Shown: one piece after another, positions 52,140-63,620 of the stretch
How positions within the stretch are numbered: the stretch's first letter is position 1
Layout of the letters: the number at the start of each line of letters is the position of its first letter
Assembly (NCBI GenBank): GCA_905147135.1
Contig: LR990060.1
Span: 5,162,001-5,226,000, forward strand
Length of the DNA: 64,000 nt
Source of the DNA: Blastobasis lacticolella
Lineage: Eukaryota > Arthropoda > Insecta > Lepidoptera > Blastobasidae
Reading direction: 5' to 3'
The notes under the pieces: model-generated
What the model saw: the letters and a program-made list of their open reading frames with translations, nothing else
What the model was told of the DNA's origin: nothing
Database searches by the model: none
Program-made: the position numbers and the translations under genes

Positions 52140-52265
52140 TATTTCATTCTAGCGCCGAAGACCGAGCGAGGTGGGCCTGGAAGAATAGGAAGGCGGACCC
52201 CGGGTCCTCGCGTACCACACAGAAGCGCAACTTGGACATAGCGCCAAGATGATGATAATGATGAT
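52140..52265 (+). pseudogene. RTE C-terminal end with SINE-like 3' sequence
   Basis: The plus strand reads EDRARWAWKNRKADPGSSR, a typical ending of RTE polyproteins (DR..W), then GCGGACCCCGGGTCCTCGCG and GACATAGCGCCAAGATGATG with a GATAATGATGAT tail. The last 70 bases closely resemble the 3' end of the S1 SINE. Confidence 0.65.
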
Positions 52266-53250
52266 TTCTCATTTATTTTTTTATGCAAGAGGCAACGGTC
52301 TACGACTTGAGGATGCTGAAGATCGGACGATTCCGAAAAAGTAGGAAAGCAAACGACGACAGAAAATGAGACTGACATTTCGGATGATAATGATGATGTA
52401 CATGACACCTACTACACAAGTAAGCCTACTGTGAAGCAATATGTGTGAAACGTAATATGAAAGGTCCTTTGAAATTTGTTTTTTTTTTGCTATTACCTAC
52501 ACATTTGCTTAAATAATTATAATTGACACAACAAATCAAAACAAATACTTGATTTAAAAAAAAAATATTTTTTAATTAGAGTATCTTTACTTCCTAGTAG
52601 GTACCTAATATTAAATAAAAATATTTTCAAAAGTTTTTAAGGTTTAAAAAGCGTTTAAAAGTACAATTTTTGTCAAAATAAAATACATACCATTGTCATG
52701 TATGCACTAGCTAGCTTAATGTTGTCTGATTTTACCTACAAAGTTTCATTGTAATCGGATTGGCCATTCCCAAGAAAAATTTGCTTATGTATATGAAAAT
52801 TCCAGTTTCCGTCATTTTCGCCATATAAAACCCAAATTTCATAGGTAAGGACCTAATACAAAGTAATGTACTTACTTCTAAATATAAGAGAAAATTCAAT
52901 TTTACTCTTGCACAGTTAGAAAGCAATATAATTTCCGCGTGACTTAGGTCCTTTAGCTCCGTGAAAATGGAAGGAGGTCGCAAAGAAATTGTAATCATGT
53001 TCCCAAATAGGACAGGAGGTTTGAAATTTTAATATTTAAATTGCAGGATTTTTACTTCAACTTCATCAGCTCACCGTAATATTCCACTGCTGTTTCAGAT
53101 GTTCCAGAAGCTTTAACTATCAAATATATTATTACATGGTAACCATTAGTTAGTTGTGTTAAAAATGATAATTATTTCAATAAGTATTAGTTATTATGAT
53201 TTATTTTGTACAATTATAATATTTCCGAATTCTCGGAAACGACATCGGCT
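52266..53250. other. no recognised feature
   Basis: AT-rich; the 88-codon frame on the minus strand (52,732-52,998) has no domain. Confidence 0.35.
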
Positions 53251-53254
53251 GACC

Positions 53255-53385
53255 CAAAAAAATGTGGACAGATGAGCTGCGGACCTTCGAAAGTGACTGG
53301 CAGACATTGGCACTTGATCGTCAAGAGTAAAAGAATCGGGGGAGGCCTTTGCCCAGCAGTGGGATGATTCAGGCTAATTTAATAA
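53255..53385 (+). pseudogene. RTE 3' fragment, a different subfamily
   Basis: TGGACAGATGAGCTGCGGAC, ACTGGCAGACATTGGCAC and GGGGAGGCCTTTGCCCAGCA, then GTGGGATGATTCAGGCTAA, read like an RTE C-terminus (WTDEL, EAFAQQWD) but differ from the 20,022 copy. The tail is AATAAAAATATAATAATAAT rather than GATGAT. Confidence 0.6.
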
Positions 53386-53694
53386 AAATATAATAATAAT
53401 ATTTGTATACCCACAATTAGGGTCAATAGAGAGATACTCACAAATACTATAACATCTTGATGAATGTGTTTGCCTACCTGTGTCACAAATAAATGCCTTT
53501 GCCTTTTGCCTTTGGAAAAACCGAATCGATGTCGAAAATACTTTTACTATTAAAACAAATAAATAAATTATACAGCCTTCCAAAGGGCCTAAAATCTTCG
53601 AGGTACTCTGTTTATAGACATAAAGTTCCACACATTATATTCAAAGATTCTATGAAAATCTATATTGTTTATAACATATCAATGATACAATATA

Positions 53695-53745
53695 CATACC
53701 CCACCTGTGGGACAGAGGCGTGACCTTTATGTATGTATCTACAAT
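53695..53745 (-). repeat. P-family fragment
   Basis: Plus-strand ATACCCCACCTGTGGGACAG and AGGCGTGACCTTTATGTATG are the P-family head in reverse. Confidence 0.55.
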
Positions 53746-54006
53746 ATACATCGCAAACATTCCTAACACCAACCAAAGCGTATGTAATCACAGATACGAT
53801 ACCCGGAAAGGACAGCTTTGTCCAAGTATCAACTGATAACATGTATTCAACGCTCCACCGCGTCCCGTGTGGACATAATAGAGTAGAGATGGGGTAGCGT
53901 AGCGTTACACCGTGCCATGCGATAACTCAGTTCATGTGTTGGATCACTTTTTGAGACAGATTGTTTCAAACTTTATAAGCTCATTTATAGAAAGATAGAT
54001 AGATAA

Positions 54007-54170
54007 GCAGAGCGTGGGTAGGCCTCCCACTAGGTGGACCGACGATCTGGTAAAGACCGCAGGTACCAGCTAGGTGCGCAAGACACAATATCGGTCTTTG
54101 TGTAGATCTCTGGGGGAGGCCTATGTCCAGCAGCAGGCCTCTTCCGGCTGATTAGTGGTGATAATCCGTT
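54007..54170 (+). pseudogene. RTE 3' fragment
   Basis: GTGGGTAGGCCTCCCACTAG, GACCGACGATCTGGTAAAGA and GGGGGAGGCCTATGTCCAGC parallel 20,380-20,525. The tail is cut to CTGATTAGTGGTGATAA. Confidence 0.75.
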
Positions 54171-55155
54171 AGAGAAAAACCGATTCGTTAGAGCTTTCGT
54201 CTGCCAGCACGGGATCACGAGCAGGTGAGGTTATCTTTGGCACGTGAGATAGTTAGTGCCTAACTACCCCCTTTATCATTATTATAACTATAAAATAGTA
54301 AGAATCATATGTTATCGTGCGCTTCGCAACTTCGTCGACTCGACGCGTTCTATGTTAATACAACTTTTAATTATTTCTTTGTCATAGTATCAACAGCTCT
54401 TAAAACTTTTACTTCAGATATTCTTACTCTATAGATTCTCATTTGCAAAAGTTAGACCATAATTAAATCCATGTCACCTAAAATTTTAAAGAAGCAAAAT
54501 ACTCATGAATTTACGCGCTTGAATTATGAGTTAATATAATTTTTCAGAGTGACATCCTCCCATCTCTAGAGCATAATGCATCGTGTGAGGCGTACGGTTT
54601 CGCATAATTTGCTCGGTAATCGAGCTAAATGCGCTCAGTTTCGCTCGATACCGCTTATCTCGAGCAAAGTTCGCTCATTTAGAATGTTGCGTCTGTCGTT
54701 GGTTCTGGCTGTTCAACGTGTTTAGTGTCAAAATGTGTCGCTGGAAAAATTGCTTCGTTGGTTTTGGTAAATTAGACAGATCTTTGGAATATTTAGGATA
54801 TTTGGAAAAAAATACAATTAGATTTAAAAATCAAGTAACGAGCTAGAAATAGAGAGGTGAACAGAGTACATGGAACAAGTAAAGAAATATTCAAAAATAA
54901 CATGTCGAATTTAAAATGAATGCATAAGAATACATTCATTTCTTTATCAATGTTTGACACAATATGCGTCTGATACCTATAAAACATTGAAGGCAAAAAT
55001 TTAAATTTCCACCTGCCACAGAGGAATAGAACGGAGGTAGTATGCTAAACATAAAGAATACAAAAAAAATAAGGCATTCAAAAATAAAATGATTGGAACT
55101 GGTTGGAACAACTACTTGGAAGAGCCCACAAGGCTATACTTAAAAAAATTAAAGA
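54171..55155. other. no recognised feature
   Basis: 54,590-54,680 carries repeated GCTCG/CGAGC words (GCTCGGTAATCGAGC, TCGAGCAAAGTTCGCTC). Nothing coding. Confidence 0.35.
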
Positions 55156-55156
55156 C

Positions 55157-55340
55157 AAATTCACACAGCGTCATCTAGCCCCAAGGCAAGCAAAGCTTGT
55201 GTTATTGGTGATAAATTACTCATATACAATTTTCATTTTCATTTTTAATACATGTCACAATTTCTGCTTGAACGGGAATCGAACCCAGGCCAGAACCCAG
55301 ACCCGGCACGTTAACAAACTGAAGCATTCAGGTCGTCAAA
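55157..55340 (-). repeat. S2 SINE
   Basis: Plus-strand CACACAGCGTCATCTAGCCC, CAAGCAAAGCTTGTGTTATT, CGGGAATCGAACCC and GAAGCATTCAGGTCGTC; the middle is shortened. Confidence 0.75.
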
Positions 55341-55459
55341 CTTACTAGAGTTACTTTAAACTTATAAGAGAAAAAGTTTGTAACTTTCTGAGTTTTTATT
55401 ATAGGGGTAATCTCCCAAACTACTGAACAGATATCGAATTTTTTTATTACGAAGTTACA

Positions 55460-55693
55460 TTATTCCCGAGTCATCATCATCATATCAGCTAGAAGACGCC
55501 CACTGATGGGCATAGGCCTCCCCCAGAGATTTCTACAAAGGCCGGTCCTGTGCTTTTCGCATCCAGCTGGTACCTGCGATCCTTACCAGGTCGTCGGTCC
55601 ACCTTGTGGGAGGCCTACCCATGCTACGTCTTCCGGTACGTGGTCGCCACTCAAGAACTTTACTGCCCCATCGGCCACTTGTTATTCCCGAGT
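55460..55693 (-). mobile_element. 5'-truncated RTE copy with 12-base target duplication
   Basis: The element (55,472-55,681) reads on the minus strand TGGGGCAGTAAAGTTCTTGA, CGACCTGGTAAGGATCGCAG and GGAGGCCTATGCCCATCAGT to an ATGATGATG tail. TTATTCCCGAGT occurs at 55,460-55,471 and again at 55,682-55,693, a perfect 12-base target duplication. The frame is still open over the conserved end (RPPTRWTDDLVRIAG), so insertion is recent. Confidence 0.88.
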
Positions 55694-56935
55694 ATACTAA
55701 TTTAAATCTCGGAAAAATAATAGATAAACGTTTGCGACACATTATGGATTCCTATCATGTAAATGATGAAATTTTAAAATGCAGTTTTGTCATTGGCATT
55801 TCAACCATAATGTACCAATATTTTATATGTATTTAATTGCTGTTAAACTGTGAAATGAACTAATAAATAAATAAATGTCTCTGTTTCCTTTTTCTAATGT
55901 TTCAATGTACTTATCGTGTCATGAACGTCAATTATTTATTCATCCGAGATCCGAACTGCACGGGTGAAAACGTCAGGGAAAGGCTTACATAATTTTCTAC
56001 GAAGCCTAGCTTCAGAATCAAAGCACCACCTTCCCGCAGGTATTTATTACGACCCAACTTTTCCTTTGGCGTGTACCCGGAAATTGTTGCACGAGCTACA
56101 TTTGTCTACCTATCTATACTCCTATGTACTTCATAAAGGGAACTTCGGAGGGACCGACTCTTTGAGCCACTTGGTCATTCCAGAAATTCACAAGTTGGCC
56201 AAGCATTTTGGGGGCGAGCAATTGAATTGCACCGGTCCGCTTCAAGCCATAATGGGTCTTGTGTAGTGGCAGTACAAACTGTAATTGGGTTAGCAATCAG
56301 GTAGCTTTTACACTAGTGGTCCGTGAATTTATCACAATTGTCCACCTTGCTTTGAAGTTTGACTGTCGGTGGTTGTACTCCGCTTCCATATAGAGCGAGT
56401 TTGTTTTGGAATCAAATTCATAATTCATTTGCTACGACAGGATTTGGCACGGGCGACAAATTAGATAAAAATCGTATGTGTATGTATATCGTAATCGTAC
56501 ATACATACGTATGTAAGAATGTAAAGTTTCACCGCGACAGAGGTGACCTGGCAATTGTGGCGCTAGTGCATTTTATGCACTAACACCGGAAGCATGTAGT
56601 ATTCTGTAATAGAATTCGGATGCCGCCAACCATAGATTTAGTATAACATGCTCATACTATGCCGCCAACAATGACGGATCATAAGGAACGTGACGAAAAA
56701 AAAAAGTTAACATAGTCCTATTGTGAAATTAGAATAATCTCGTTTCGGAAAAAGACCTAGTGCCCTCCTTTATGTTATTTGATTCCTGACAAATGTATCA
56801 ACATTTGACGTAGAAGACGTTTAAGCCGACAAATTATAGATGGTGTAATAATGAAGCCTGCTTATTAAGGTTATAGACTACTCAATAGCGTCGACTTATA
56901 TTTTATCAATTAAGTTTATTATTGGCTGGGTTATA
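55694..56935. other. no recognised feature
   Basis: An open frame of 100 codons at 55,964-56,266 has no domain and no homologous copy here. Nothing else is seen. Confidence 0.35.
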
Positions 56936-56939
56936 ATTA

Positions 56940-57060
56940 TTATGCAGCGGCCCTGGTATAGTGGCAGCGTGCTTGTGAGACCGATAACTAAAGTTAAGCA
57001 GTCTACTAGCAACACTGTGGCAGGGCTGATCTAGGAGGTAGCTACACAGTTGGTACACGC
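56940..57060 (+). repeat. possible Pol III-derived SINE fragment
   Basis: CCTGGTATAGTGGCAGCGTG resembles a tRNA A-box region, and ACTAAAGTTAAGCAG resembles the 5S rRNA box A (AAGTTAAGC). No B box or full 5S fold is present, so this is neither a tRNA nor a 5S gene. A single copy in the window. Confidence 0.3.
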
Positions 57061-57805
57061 AAGGATTAGTATCAACTGTCTAGAAATACAGTCGCATTTT
57101 GGATGCGGATGTGCGACCAAGGTCGGCTTACCCATCGATATATTTGATGTATAAATATGTTACCTATTTTTTTTTACAAATACAAGCCTTCCTCATCGCA
57201 AATCACACTCGAAATGCTATCCACACAATTGCCTCGTAAAGTTTTAAACCACGTCTCGGGCAGTATCGTCTGTTCCAGTTTACGACTCGGTGTCGAGACG
57301 GTGGCAAAATTAAGTAACTTCTGTCGTTTTCGTCTCATTGTCGGGTTATCTTCGCCGTTTTCGTTAACGAACTAGGAATAATAAATTTAAGTATAATTTA
57401 AATTAGTTGACACTTTGTGTTGTGCATTCATAATGGAACTCCATTATATTAAATATTAAAACACTTTTATACACTAGTTTCACGAAATATATTAATTTTA
57501 TAAACTTTTAATATATTGCGACCGGTTTCGGACATCACTTTCTGGCCAGAAGTTGTAATCTTTAATATAATTTAGATTAGAAGAACTATATATAATAAAA
57601 TATAAAAAAAAAACAGTTAACCTAAACAATAATTGATGAATTGACATTGAGTTTGACGAGTCCCGCCATGGCATTGGTAAGCACGTGTCAAATTAAAAGC
57701 TGAAACAATTTTATGAGGTAAACGTCTCTTGTATATCCAAAATGGAGGAAAAGTAATAGGAAAGCGAACCCTGACAAAATCCTGGATTGACCGCTCGGAA
57801 GACGT
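57061..57805. other. no recognised feature
   Basis: Contains GCGACCGGTTTCGGACATC near 57,518, a word that looks repeat-like but has no second copy here. Confidence 0.3.
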
Positions 57806-58140
57806 TCAAAGTTCAAAGTTCAAAGTCATTTATTTGTAAAATAGGTGTGTATACATAACTTAGTTGTTAGAAAGTTGAATGTCTCTCTATGTTTAGCCCT
57901 ATTTTGGGCATACAAATATTAAATTAGTAGGTATATAAGCATATTTCACACATTTCACAAAATTAATAATTTAAACACTTTTTACTACAAAATCTGTGTA
58001 ATTGGGACCATATTTTTAGAATTGAAAAATTATTTAGTATCATAAAAACAATATTGTAGAAGCCATTCAGTTAACTTTACTTTAAACTGCCTCTCCTCAA
58101 ATATTTTAATTTCATTCGGTAAATTATATTCGTTGATGAT
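57806..58140 (-). pseudogene. CR1/L2-like LINE extreme 3' end
   Basis: On the minus strand the last coding stretch reads NLPNEIKIFEERQFKVKLTE then WLLQYCFYD, the usual end of CR1/L2 polyproteins (LPN.IK....FK..L..WLL). A 3' UTR of about 200 bases follows, and the tail is three TTTGAAC units (57,806-57,832). It is unrelated in sequence to the LINE at 29,038. Confidence 0.6.
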
Positions 58141-59465
58141 GAAACAGGTTGCAAAAAAGAGTAGATAGTTTTTTTGCGCCATCCGCAAAGGGTATAATGA
58201 CATCCCCCGGACTAACGAGGGAAGGAGGCAGAGAACACCCAAGTATACCAGCGCGGCTGGTTGGCCTGTTATGCTGGACTCGCAAGAGACCTAGGCGCCT
58301 ACCAGCTAAATTCTGCCTTAGGAGTATCTTTAGCCGGGATGGCTTTTGAGGTTTCATCGAATGCGACACAATAGGGATGGGATGCACACATATAGTTTTG
58401 ATGCCACAATCCCACTTATACTTTAAATAATGTGTCATCTCTTTGTCTTTGATCTCTCTGTAATATGAAAGCCGGACAATACGGATCTCGATCGCGATTA
58501 ACGACAACGAAACGAAAGGAAAACGTTAACGACAGACGTACTACATAATCACCCCCAGACTTGTTGAGACGCAGGTGAGCATGCTACAAGAAACGTAAGT
58601 TAATTATTTATGAAGCGACTCAGTGGAGATGACAGCGCGGGGATATTCTGGCTTGGTCTGGAAAAGAAATGAATGCTACTGATATTGTATGACGAAATGT
58701 ATGTAATTACGAAAGAAAATCCTTACTCTATATGAAGGATAGGCGCTATGGTTCAATTTCTATGGCTACGACAGGCCGATTTGCCTTGTTGTGCAATAAT
58801 CTATTACAACATTGGAATGGAATGGAATATGACGCTAGGAAAATCTAGTTCTTATGCAAGTTATTTTTAGGCACATCCGTCGGCTTATTTAGACAGCATT
58901 TGATTTTTAAAGTCCAGTGATTTTTAAAGGAACAACAAACATTTAATACAAGCAGCTAGATTAGAGGCAACAGCACCACTCTCTATAGGCACTAAATGTT
59001 GAAACAGATACACGAATTATTTGACAGTTTGTCCTGTCCTCTTAAAGGAGTTTTTTTTCGTCATTGGTAGGAAGCCGATTGAGTGCACAAAGGCACAATG
59101 GGAGCCCTAGAATTCAGCAGTGGGTGTACTCGACCGAGTACGTAACGAATATATAATTCGTGGAAGCCTTGGCGTGGTGGATAATATCACGGATTAGATT
59201 AAAGAGACTCCCGCAGCGCTGGTCTGGTCACGTGCTGCGCAATTTTGTACATTTGTAGGTATCTCGGAATATACTGAACCGATTTTCAGAATTATTTCAT
59301 TAATAGGAAATGTTGACTTTATAGAGGTAAGCTCCTTTGCCAATCAAAATGAGATTATATAAATTACTGTTATCTCTTTCTCGCTCCTGACTTACACCAC
59401 TGCTTTGTAATAATCTGTAGGTTTTAAATAAAAATAAAATAGGTAAATACATATTCTTGGCTAAT
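58141..59465. other. mostly unrecognised; faint retroelement trace
   Basis: At about 59,190-59,245, CCGCAGCGCTGGTCTGGTCA reads PQRWSGHVLR, a wording like the W.GH.LR box of RTE polyproteins, but the context is too decayed to call. Nothing else is recognised. Confidence 0.3.
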
Positions 59466-59618
59466 GCACACAGCGCCAAATAGTCCCAAAGTAAACAAAG
59501 CTTATGTTATGTTATAGGTGGCAGAAAAATTACAAACTTCTCTATATTTTTTAAATACACACAAAACCCACACCCGTAACAGAAATTAAAATTCATCATT
59601 TCAATTTCTGCCCGGCTG
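59466..59618 (-). repeat. S2 SINE, head missing
   Basis: Plus-strand CACAGCGCCAAATAGTCCCA, CAAAGCTTATGTTATG, CACCCGTAACAGAAATTAAA and AATTTCTGCCCGGCTGGTCG. Confidence 0.7.
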
Positions 59619-60147
59619 GTCGAAAATAAAACCTTAATTCCACAAGCTTTTTTTTTTACTGGCCATAATATATGGTACTATACTGGTAAAAACCATTCCA
59701 TCAGAAAGCTACATTATTCTCGGGTCTCATGGGTACTTTGGTTTCTGTAGTCTAATGAGGAGTTTTCCAGTAGGTATTGATAGTTGGTTTCAAAAAGCAT
59801 CAATCGATGGCGCTCCTAAAATTTTAGTAATCTTTTTATAATCTGTATGATGGTGGCAGTGATTTCATACTAAACGTAAAAATAAAATGTTTATTAATAT
59901 ACACTGTTAAAGGTTGAACGAAGTGTAAAAAGAAATATTTATAGAAATTGGCACTATGTTCCATTATTATTACAACCTCTGACACGGTTGAAAACTATTG
60001 ACAAATACAATATTATCCAATACAACGTACCCAGTGTTTATATCCCCTTTGCTAAGAACCTATTTCAAGCGATTATCAATTACCAAAATTGTCGGGGCGC
60101 CATCTAGTGAGTGGTCAAGAATGCTTTAGATACCTATGGGAAAACTG
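59619..60147. other. no recognised feature
   Basis: GAAAGCTACATTATTCTCGG at about 59,703 echoes GAAGTTACATTATTCCCGAG at about 55,451, so both may be remnants of one old repeat. Confidence 0.35.
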
Positions 60148-60358
60148 CTTATTACGTAGCGATGTTGCCAACAGCTCTGATTTCAATTATTGATATTGTA
60201 AATTTTGCGATTCCGTATCATCGATGTCATGGATTCAGTTGCTAACGAAGTACCATTGTAATAAAGTGAAACTATTAAATCCATCATACGTAATCGCAAA
60301 AGTGATAATTTCCATCATTGATATCAGATAATTGTTAGCAACAGAGTTACGTAATTAG
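60148..60358. repeat. imperfect foldback element, about 211 bases
   Basis: The left CTTATTACGTAGCGATGTTG, CCAACAGCTCTGAT, TTTTGCGATTCCGTAT pairs in order with the right end (reverse complement CTAATTACGTAACTCTGTTG, CTAACAATTATCTGAT, TTTTGCGATTACGTAT). Long inverted repeats without an ORF suggest an old MITE. Confidence 0.6.
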
Positions 60359-60464
60359 CCTACTGGGAAAATAGTAGGATCCCCCGTTATAGTTGACTGT
60401 TTACAGATATCCAGACTGCGTTCACATAAAAAACGCGAGGAACAGCTAGTGTGGTATAAATTTC

Positions 60465-60575
60465 CATATCTCTGTATCCATAAAGTGTGTATGTGGCTGT
60501 GTATCTATGTGTCTGTCTTTGGTATCGTAGCTCCCGAACGAATGGAACAATTGCGATACGGTTTCAGTTATTTAG
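60465..60575 (+). repeat. L-family repeat
   Basis: TGTGTCTGTCTTTGGTATCG, TAGCTCCCGAACGAATGGAA and ATACGGTTTCAGTTATTTAG; the leader found at 415 is missing. Confidence 0.5.
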
Positions 60576-61480
60576 AAGCCAATTAATCGAGATTTCCCAA
60601 TTATTATCGCTAGCGATAATTTAGCTTTCTTTCGTGACAAGTAATTTAAAAAATATTGGGGCATGTGTAAAATTCGTCGGGTCTTTTTCGACACATGTTA
60701 AACAAGTCATTTACACAGTTTAAGTGTACATAACGTAAACAGAGACGACATCGTCTACTCATTTAGACACAAACATTACTTACCAAAAATAGCCTCCTTT
60801 TCCGAGAAACTCTTAAGAATTTTCGTCCCCGTTTTTGGAATCAGAACAATGTAGACGTAGGCTTTAATCTATCTAGATTACGCTACGGACACTGTATCGC
60901 CGGTAAATGGGACCAACGACAAACACACAATCAAACTTAGCTGCGTAATCCGAGAGCCAAGTCAATTCCATTAGGCCTACACGAACAGGGCTTATCACTT
61001 GATCTTGGCCTGTTTCGCCATCCCCACAAGCCGTGGCCCCATGTATGGGGTAATGGGAGCTGTGATGTTTTTTGGTACTGAATATTTCAAATGTTATGTC
61101 TATCTTATCATTATCTAATTTTTCATATATTGAAGTTTTCAAGAAAGGGGTGAAAAGGTTACTACAGGGTCGGCAACGCGTTCATGATGTCCCTGGTTTT
61201 GCAAATGTACATATGCTAGGGTGATTGCTTACCATCAGACAGGCCGAAAGCTTGTTTGCCACCTTAATAGTAAACAAAAATCTGCTTGGACTGGCAATAA
61301 ATTGTTCAAGGCTTATCCGGAATTTGTAAACGAACGAAGTATTATTTGTGGTATTTTTGTAGTGGATATGTTTAAAGTGACTTGTTGCATAGAATATTAA
61401 TAATACTAACCTATGGCTCATAGCTATTTGCAAACTATTTCGTATTGCGAGATCAACTTGAAACTTATAACTTATTAATC
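60576..61480. other. mostly unrecognised
   Basis: GGTCGGCAACGCGTTCATGA through CCATCAGACAGGCCGAAAGC to TGTTTGCCACC (61,165-61,265) looks like a diverged J-like end in plus orientation (compare the reverse of 23,583-23,700). Confidence 0.35.
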
Positions 61481-61482
61481 TA

Positions 61483-61785
61483 GCGACCTGAGTGTTCAGT
61501 TGGTTAACATGTTGGTCAACCATACAGAGGTTCCGGTTTCGATTCCCGGTCGGGCAGAAATTGAAATGATGAATTTTAATTACTGTTACGGGTCTGGGTG
61601 TATAATAAGTAGGTATGTAACATATGTGAAGTTCACGCCTTTATCCCACAGGTGGGGTAGGCAGAGACTATTACGATACCTACGTTTATTAGTATGTATT
61701 TCAAAATATATAAGTAGTTTATCTGTTTTCTAACACCCATAACAAAAGCTTTGCTTACTTTGGGACTAGATGGCGCTATGTGAAT
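61483..61785 (+). repeat. S2 SINE with a P-family insertion
   Basis: Head GCGACCTGAGTGTTCAGTTG, B box GGTTTCGATTCCCGG, TTACTGTTACGGGTCTGGGT, then a P fragment (about 61,625-61,685; AAGTTCACGCCTTTATCCCA), then TTATTAGTATGTATTTCAAA and the S2 end TTACTTTGGGACTAGATGGC. Confidence 0.75.
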
Positions 61786-62450
61786 TATTCAACCATACTT
61801 ATTAGTTTATTTATATTAAATTCCAAGCTACCATTTTTATAAAAACAATGTAAAATCTCCGACGTCAAAAAGACATTCCAGAACGAAACACCAGCCGCAC
61901 CAACAATGAATATTTAATCCAGTTTCATATTTAACATCGCGATCGTAAGAAAATATTTATCAGAGAAATTAATCTGGGAGCCTTCCCCTCTGGGTTTATC
62001 CGAACAAGTAGCGAAAAAAACTCCGCAGAAGACATTTTAGAGTGACAAAGTAGATGGGTGATTTATCATTCATGAATTCAAGGACCGAGTGGCATTCTAA
62101 GTTGCTTAAGGTCCACCCTTACGTTTTATGCGAGGCTTATAGGGCTAATAGTGGTTTTGGCTGTATAAGTGTGTTGTATATGACTCGTGGGAGGAGGTTT
62201 TGTTTCGTTTTAAAGGTTCAATGGTTGTTTTAGGGCTGGGTCAGATTCAATGATGAAGATTTTATTCATTTTTGCTCACATCGGGCGTATCTTGGGATAT
62301 ATTCGTCGTATAATTTTATCTTGTATTGTAGGTACCTGCCGGTTGGTACGGTTTCCAGTGCTCTGTGGGAACTGTGACTTTGCTAGTGGAGGGGATTAGT
62401 ATTTACCTATTTGGAATAGCTGATAAGAAGTGATTGGAGATTAAGGCTTA
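61786..62450. other. no recognised feature
   Basis: Unique in the window; no domain-bearing ORF. Confidence 0.35.
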
Positions 62451-62451
62451 G

Positions 62452-62840
62452 CGGCCGTGTGGTGACCGGCTGAGTAGAATAGCACCAACCCCTTACACCC
62501 GTAGATGTCGTACAAGTCGACTAATGTTTTCGAGGTAAAAGATCTAAAATTTCCGTTGGCTGGAAAATGGCCAGCACAGTTTTCCATTGTTACCTATATT
62601 TACAACACTGCGATCTCCAACCCACCTGCCAAGCGTGGAGATTGTGGCAATCTCCTCTTATTTAGTGGGAGAGGTGCTAAGTCCTGCAGAAATTTATTTA
62701 ATTCGTGACATTTTGAATTTTTTTATGAAAGTGTAATACGTACTTATATTATTCATTATCAATTGACTTGTAACACTGACTTGTAACCAATATAGTAATT
62801 GTATTTGTTTTTGAAAACTGTTATGGGCTGTGATTATGAT
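62452..62840 (+). repeat. Z-family repeat with an insertion
   Basis: GTGTGGTGACCGGCTGAGTA, CCCCTTACACCCGTAGATGT, GCGATCTCCAACCCACCTGC and AGTCCTGCAG. The expected TGGACTGTTATGGGC resumes only at about 62,816 (ACTGTTATGGGCTGTGATTA), so about 120 AT-rich foreign bases lie at about 62,695-62,815. Confidence 0.65.
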
Positions 62841-62999
62841 GATCCATTTAGTTAAAGACTCAAGCCAAGAGTAGAATAATGTCAATCCTCTGTATTGAAA
62901 ATTGATCTAAAGCTGATTTTCCACCGGGGCGGGCCAAGGAGGTGCGAGAAAAGAACGAGAATTTAAATTTGTATTGAAAACCATTAATAGACGCTAGTG

Positions 63000-63205
63000 C
63001 CTCTATGTACCAATGTTCTTTTCTGAGTAATGTAGGTACATTAATACTAACCAAATCGTTGTTCCCCTTTTTATATGGCCACGGAAGTCAGATGGTAGTA
63101 GCTCTACAGTAATTACCTGCCAAATCCTGGATCATGGTCAGGGTCAGGGCGGATCCCGGGCCCTCAAGCGCGAGAGCACAACCGGATAATTAACGCCACG
63201 ATGAC
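63000..63205 (+). repeat. S1 SINE, 5'-truncated and internally deleted
   Basis: CTATGTACCAATGTTCTTTT, GGCCACGGAAGTCAGATGGT, TGCCAAATCCTGGATCATGG, CGGATCCCGGGCCCTCAAGC and ATTAACGCCACGATGA. Confidence 0.7.
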
Positions 63206-63519
63206 CACTCACGATAAATATACTTTATTATGTATTATTATAACAATACATAAGAAAACATAAACAAAGGTGAAAATATGTAACCTATCTAATACTACTT
63301 GTATTGAATTTATATTTTCAGTCAAGAATAGTTTTTTTTTGTCGAAAACTTCCTTCATACGTAAGCTCGGACCCCTCTCATTTTTCGTATTTGGACTCAA
63401 AGTCTATCCATTATACGATGTTGAGAGCCGGCTATAGCAGCCATTCCAGCTCCTTCCAGATGTTAGGACATTCACAGGCTTCTAGGTATAGATCTATCAC
63501 AGCTGGCTAATCAGCTCAT
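63206..63519. other. no recognised feature
   Basis: AT-rich with nothing supported. Confidence 0.35.
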
Positions 63520-63620
63520 GGCTACGACATTGGAGAATTTCATCAAAATCCTTGTAATAAACATCCTCGCTTACAAACTTTTGCATTTGTAATATTAGTA
63601 AGGTTAATCATTAGTAGGAT
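63520..63620 (+). repeat. short interspersed repeat end
   Basis: GAATTTCATCAAAATCCTTG, CTTACAAACTTTTGCATTTG and AATATTAGTAAGG parallel 11,786-11,900. Confidence 0.5.

Noticed and set aside
56940..57060. 5S rRNA gene
   Set aside because: Only one short box-A-like word matches; the rest of the 5S sequence and fold is missing.
58124..58507. 127-codon open frame as a gene
   Set aside because: It only partly overlaps a LINE 3' end and otherwise lacks any domain.
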